Of a stretch of DNA of 10,125 bases, positions 7,422 to 10,125 are shown in pieces. Origin of the DNA: Promicromonosporaceae bacterium. Lineage in GTDB: Bacteria; Actinomycetota; Actinomycetes; Actinomycetales; Cellulomonadaceae. The first letter of the stretch is position 1. Each line of letters begins with the position of its first letter. The translations under genes and the position numbers were made by a program. Under the pieces are notes generated by a model that ran no database searches, was not told the DNA's origin, and worked only from the letters and a program-made list of their open reading frames with translations. The DNA lies in NCBI GenBank assembly GCA_009780755.1, contig WQZL01000086.1, positions 1 to 10,125 on the forward strand. The letters are read 5' to 3'.

Positions 7422-8020
7422 GTACGTCGGCTACTTCCCGTCATTCTGCGCTAACGCTCGCACAGAATGACGTGGAGGCGGCTGTCGAGGTGGCGCTGAT
7501 TTGGGCGCAGGCGCGCGACGGCGCGGGACGTCCGGTGATTGGTGTCCGGGGAGACATTCCCTGGCGGGTGCCGGAGGATTTCAAACACTTCCAGGCGCAT
7601 ACTCGCGGGCATCCCATCGTGATGGGCATGGGCACATGGTTATCGCTGCCAAAGCGTCCCCTGCCAGACCGCACCAACATTGTGTTGTCCGACGTGCCAG
7701 GCTGGGCGGATTCCGATGAGGCCGCAGGCGCCATCGTCGTCGGCTCGCTAGCCGAGGCGCTCGCGGTCGCTGCTCCCGGTGGTGAAACCACCTGGATAGT
7801 AGGTGGCGGTCAGGTGTACGCGCAGGCGATGGCCGCGGGGCTAGCCACCCGGCTGGAAGTCACCGAGATCGACCTCGTAGTGGACGGCGACACCTTCGCC
7901 CCGCCCGTCGATCCGACCGCCTGGCAGGCCACAGCCACCACCGACTGGCGCACCTCAGCCGGGGAACAAGCTCTCCGTTACCGCTTCATCACCTACCGGC
8001 CAACCCAACTCGGTGGTTGA
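7418..8020 (+). CDS. folA: Dihydrofolate reductase
   Basis: Reduces dihydrofolate to tetrahydrofolate with NADPH, regenerating the cofactor oxidised by ThyA. Residues (from ATG 7418) include GDIPWRVPEDF (acid Asp54), PLPDR (Arg85), WIVGGGQVY (cofactor glycines near 119-121) and EVTEID (Thr149). The start is uncertain. ATG 7418 overlaps the thyA stop, but the family's N-terminal strand (VALIWAQARDG) begins only at residue 25. Residues 8-18 are encoded by a perfect palindrome (7439-7472). GTG 7490, with GGAGG 11 bases upstream, would give a normal 177-aa enzyme. MGMGTW replaces the usual MGRxTW, so the Arg that contacts NADPH is absent. The stop codon lies within another repeat (8012-8049). Confidence 0.94.
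7439..7472. repeat. Perfect palindrome inside the 5' end of folA
   Basis: CGTCATTCTG (7439-7448) and CAGAATGACG (7463-7472) form ten perfect pairs around a 14-base loop. CGTCATTCTGCG is identical to the left arm of the composite repeat at 3704-3715. In the folA frame it encodes RHSALTLAQND, unlike any DHFR sequence. Confidence 0.8.
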
Positions 8021-8107
8021 GGAGGCTGTGCAGCGACCGCCTCGAAACCGTCGATCACGGCAGATGTGGTTTCGGCACGAGCCTCCTGCGTCGACTCTAC
8101 TCAACCA
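8012..8107. repeat. Inverted pair of GGTGGTTGAG...CGAAACC repeat units (pair A)
   Basis: The forward unit (8012-8049) starts GGTGGTTGAGGAGG and ends CGCCTCGAAACC. The reverse unit (8068-8107) starts GGTTTCGGCACG and ends CTACTCAACCA. The folA stop codon TGA (8018-8020) lies inside the forward unit, so the last two codons of folA are also repeat sequence. The pair lies in the convergent gap between folA and the YbjN genes and probably serves as a two-way transcript end. Confidence 0.85.
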
Positions 8108-8124
8108 GCCGCAGGGCAAACATA

Positions 8125-8224
8125 GGTGGTTGAGTAGGAGGGCCGCCAGGCCCGACGTGTCGAAACGGCCTTGATGCTGTGGGCGACTTCGACGCGTCGC
8201 TCGTTCCTCGCTCCTGTTCAACCA
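8125..8224. repeat. Second inverted pair of the same repeat (pair B)
   Basis: The forward unit (8125-8166) starts GGTGGTTGAGTAGG, contains the small hairpin GGGCCGCCAGGCCC, and ends GTGTCGAAAC. The reverse unit (8188-8224) starts TTCGACGCG and ends TGTTCAACCA. Together with pair A this makes four units in alternating orientation, filling nearly all of the 213 bp between folA and the YbjN gene. Nothing else is visible in that gap. Confidence 0.85.
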
Positions 8225-8233
8225 TCGGAGGGA

Positions 8234-8803
8234 TTAGGAGCCTGCGGTTAACTCGGGATTCTCCGGTTTAGGCAGGGTGTCAAAGAAGGAGTTGGCGGTG
8301 CCGAGCGACATGTCGAGCAGCGTGGCCAGCTGAGCGTCCGTGGCCCCGACCGGCAGCGAAGTGGTCACCTCCGCAAACAGCCAGGTGCCCTCGTCGTCGC
8401 GGCGCACATAAACCTTGGGCCACAGATACTCGCGATTCCAATCGTTGACGATTTGCAGCACCTCGCTGCGTTGCAACATCAACGCGTCGTGACGCCATTT
8501 GCCACGCACCTGTAGGTAGGTCTTGTCGTCGCCCACCAGCGTGAACCAGTGCGGGTTGCCGTCCCAAATGCCGCCGATCTCACCATCATCGAAACGTTGA
8601 AAGTGATATTCATGCTCGGTTAGCCAAGCCGCGATGCGATCCGGGATCACCAGCGAGGGAGGCTGCGTGCCGAAATCCTCGACCTCCTCCTCGGTGGCAA
8701 CCAGGCGGTTGCCTCGCTCTATCAGGCGCGCGCCGCAACTGAGCAGCCGCTGCCCCAGCCGTTGGCGCAGGCCAGGGCGCTTCACCTCTGCGTCCTTGCT
8801 CAC
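8234..8803 (-). CDS. YbjN domain-containing protein (second of a tandem pair)
   Basis: A 189-aa cytoplasmic protein of the YbjN family, whose fold resembles type III secretion chaperones; its biochemical function in actinomycetes is unknown. I start at GTG 8803 because AAGGAGG (8814-8808) lies four bases upstream and the GTGA overlaps the stop of the preceding gene (8802-8800). An earlier in-frame start at 8878 would overlap that gene by 79 bases. After a basic N-terminal region (1-50), the domain runs from about 53 to 177 with GGIWDG, YLQVRGKW, VNDWNREYLWPKVYVRRDD and FAEVTTSLPVGATDAQL. These match the neighbouring gene's product motif by motif, so the pair arose by duplication. The stop lies ten bases from repeat pair B. 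Confidence 0.85.
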   Translation of the reverse strand: MSKDAEVKRPGLRQRLGQRLLSCGARLIERGNRLVATEEEVEDFGTQPPSLVIPDRIAAWLTEHEYHFQRFDDGEIGGIWDGNPHWFTLVGDDKTYLQVRGKWRHDALMLQRSEVLQIVNDWNREYLWPKVYVRRDDEGTWLFAEVTTSLPVGATDAQLATLLDMSLGTANSFFDTLPKPENPELTAGS

Positions 8804-9291
8804 ATTGCCTCCTTCAGCGGGTCGGGGAAGGTTTCTTCCAGAAAATCGAAAAACATTAGCGAAGTGGAGATCGCACAATCGACCAGGTCATCTAGCTGGG
8901 TGTCCGTGATGCCGTCGGTTAGCAGGTGGTTCTGCTCGGCGAACATTACGACGCCGCCGCCATCGTCTACCCGTAGATAGGTTTTGGGCCAGATGCGCGA
9001 TTCATTCCAGTAGTTGAGCGCCTCCAACAATGCCTCCAGGCGGTCGATGGATGCCTCGCGCTGCCACATGGCGCGCACCTGCAACATGCCATCTTCGCGC
9101 ACGGAGAACACGAAGTTGCGCCGGTCCCAGATGCCGAACAGATCGCCGTGTTCGTCGCTAAAGAAGGTGAAGTTGTTTCGCGTCATGTACTCCACCAGGC
9201 GAGTCGGCGTCATCTGCGTGGGCAGGGCCGTATCCGGGGTCAGAATTCGGGAAATCGCATCGTCTTCAAACAGCGGCGCTTCGTTACTCAC
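8800..9291 (-). CDS. YbjN domain-containing protein (first of a tandem pair)
   Basis: A 163-aa paralogue of the downstream product and first gene of the two-gene operon. Shared motifs in order are FGIWD (residues 52-56), MLQVRAMW (69-76), LNYWNESRIWPKTYLRVDD (92-110), FAEQNHLLTDGITDTQLDDL (117-136) and MFFDFLEETFPDP near the end. It lacks the basic N-terminal extension of its partner. The start is GTG 9291 with AAGGTG five bases upstream. The GTGA overlap with the next gene implies coupled translation, and co-expression suggests a heteromer, but that is inference. The gene diverges from miaA across 24 bp. Confidence 0.86.
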   Translation of the reverse strand: MSNEAPLFEDDAISRILTPDTALPTQMTPTRLVEYMTRNNFTFFSDEHGDLFGIWDRRNFVFSVREDGMLQVRAMWQREASIDRLEALLEALNYWNESRIWPKTYLRVDDGGGVVMFAEQNHLLTDGITDTQLDDLVDCAISTSLMFFDFLEETFPDPLKEAM

Positions 9292-9297
9292 GCAAGC

Positions 9298-9309
9298 ACC
9301 TTATACCGT
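9298..9309. promoter_or_regulatory. Back-to-back -10 elements between YbjN and miaA
   Basis: TACCGT (9304-9309) on + and TAAGGT (9303-9298) on - each fit TAnnnT, and each is exactly six bases from its start codon (ATG 9316, GTG 9291). This would place both transcription starts at or very near the start codons. miaA has no ribosome binding site, consistent with a leaderless message. The YbjN side also has AAGGTG, so it may instead use a promoter further upstream, inside miaA. No clear -35 boxes are seen. Confidence 0.4.
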
Positions 9310-9315
9310 TGTGCC

Positions 9316-10125
9316 ATGATCGTTGCTGTTGTGGGGCCGACTGCCACGGGTAAGTCTGACCTTGCCCTGAATCTCGCCGACGCGCTTGGTTCCGACACGG
9401 CCGCAGGCAGCCTACTCAACCAGCGGGCTGAGATCGTTAGCGCCGACGCTTATCAGCTATATCGGGGCATGGATGTGGGCACGGCCAAGGTGCCGCTCGC
9501 CGAGCGACGCGGCATCGTCCATCACCAGTATGATGTGCTTGATCCGGGTGAGGATTCGTCGGTGGCCGAGTACCAGGTTCGCGCTCGCGCCGATCTGGCC
9601 GCGATAGCCGCGCGCGGTGCCCGAGCCGTTGTGGTCGGCGGGTCGGGGCTTTACGTACGCGCTCTGCTCGATCAGATGAACTTTCCGGGCACGGATTCGG
9701 CGGTGCGGGCTGCGCTGGAGGCCCGCGCGGAGGCTGAGGGGCGTCGCGCCCTGCACGCCGAGCTGGCTCACCGCGACCCGGTGGCCGCCACTACCATTGA
9801 CCCCCACAACACGCGCCGCATCGTCCGGGCGCTAGAGGTGATCGCCATCACCGGTCAGCCCTACTCCGCGAACTTGCCCCGCGAGGAATATGTGCGCCCC
9901 GCGGTACAGATCGGTCTCGACTGTGATCGGGACTCGTTAGATGTTCGCGTGGACGCCCGCGTGGCGCAGATGTTCGACGAGGGGCTGGTGGACGAGGTGC
10001 GCGGCCTTGCCTCCCCGGAACAGGGCGGCACCGGCTCCGGCCTGGGCGCCACAGCGGCCCGCGCGGTTGGCTATGCGGAGGTGATCGAATACCTGCTAGG
10101 GCGGCGCACGCTCGACGAAGCCCGC
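9316..10125 (+). CDS. miaA: tRNA dimethylallyltransferase MiaA (3' end beyond window)
   Basis: Transfers the dimethylallyl group from DMAPP to N6 of A37 in tRNAs that read UNN codons; cytoplasmic. The first 270 codons are present; family members are usually about 300 aa. Visible are the P-loop GPTATGKS (7-14), SADAYQLYRGMDVGTAK (42-58), HHQYDVLD (69-76), GGSGLY (108-113), DPHNTRRIVRALEV and MFDEGLVDEVRGL. ATG 9316 is the start: it sits eight codons before GPTATGKS ends the P-loop and has no upstream ribosome binding site. Oddly, Lys13 and Asp44 are 31 residues apart, against about 19 in E. coli and B. subtilis MiaA. The extra residues (SDTAAGSLLNQR) are encoded by a copy of the repeat found at 8012-8224. 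Confidence 0.96.
   Translation, partial: MIVAVVGPTATGKSDLALNLADALGSDTAAGSLLNQRAEIVSADAYQLYRGMDVGTAKVPLAERRGIVHHQYDVLDPGEDSSVAEYQVRARADLAAIAARGARAVVVGGSGLYVRALLDQMNFPGTDSAVRAALEARAEAEGRRALHAELAHRDPVAATTIDPHNTRRIVRALEVIAITGQPYSANLPREEYVRPAVQIGLDCDRDSLDVRVDARVAQMFDEGLVDEVRGLASPEQGGTGSGLGATAARAVGYAEVIEYLLGRRTLDEAR
9388..9424 (-). repeat. Repeat unit inserted in frame in miaA
   Basis: GGTTCCGACACGGCC (9388-9402) and GCCTACTCAACCAGC (9410-9424) match the two ends of the repeat family. On the reverse strand it reads GGTTGAGTAGGC...CGG-AACC, like unit B (8125-8166), with CCTACTCAACCA identical over 12 bases. It corresponds to miaA residues about 25-37. Confidence 0.75.

Noticed and set aside
8804..8878. 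Upstream start (8878) for the second YbjN gene
   Set aside because: It would overlap the conserved end of the first YbjN gene; GTG 8803 has AAGGAGG and a GTGA overlap.
7439..9424. A CRISPR array or an insertion sequence as the source of the repeats
   Set aside because: Spacing is irregular, orientation alternates, there are no uniform spacers, and no cas or transposase gene is present.

Overview
The window is about 10.1 kb of high-GC DNA with GTG and TTG starts, strong GGAGG-type ribosome binding sites and dense coding on both strands. The gene families fit an Actinomycetota chromosome. I cannot place the genus from sequence alone. There is no transposase, integrase, CRISPR array, tRNA or rRNA, and the coding content is core housekeeping.

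Layout. (1) A class I DAHP synthase on + (109-1182). (2) A 458-bp gap with a promoter candidate and a ydaO-yuaA type c-di-AMP riboswitch (1400-1625), leading a secreted NlpC/P60 cell-wall hydrolase on + (1641-2594) that ends at a strong terminator. (3) A tandem universal stress protein on + (2754-3668), convergent with a class I/II aminotransferase on - (5042-3798). A composite palindrome fills the gap between them. (4) An OsmC-family protein on - (5678-5256), separated from the aminotransferase by a nested palindrome with six copies of one short unit. (5) A four-helix membrane protein of unknown function on + (5827-6543). (6) The thymidylate cycle pair thyA-folA on + (6618-8020) with an ATGA overlap. 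(7) Two overlapping paralogous YbjN-family genes on - (9291-8234). (8) The 5' part of miaA on + (9316 to the window edge), divergent from the YbjN pair across only 24 bp.

The genes do not form one pathway. thyA and folA work as a cycle: ThyA makes dTMP and dihydrofolate, and FolA regenerates tetrahydrofolate. The riboswitch ties wall hydrolysis to c-di-AMP. The remaining genes are independent units.

I see no new multi-gene system. The unexpected signal is a set of small palindromic repeats. One family (ends resembling GGTGGTTGAG and CGAAACC) occurs four times after folA, where it supplies the folA stop codon. It also appears to be inserted in frame in miaA, adding about 12 residues between the P-loop and the next conserved motif. 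A second family (CGTCATTCTGCG) lies between USP and the aminotransferase and again inside the first codons of folA. Repeats therefore touch both ends of folA and the inside of miaA, which recalls the coding palindromic elements known from Rickettsia.
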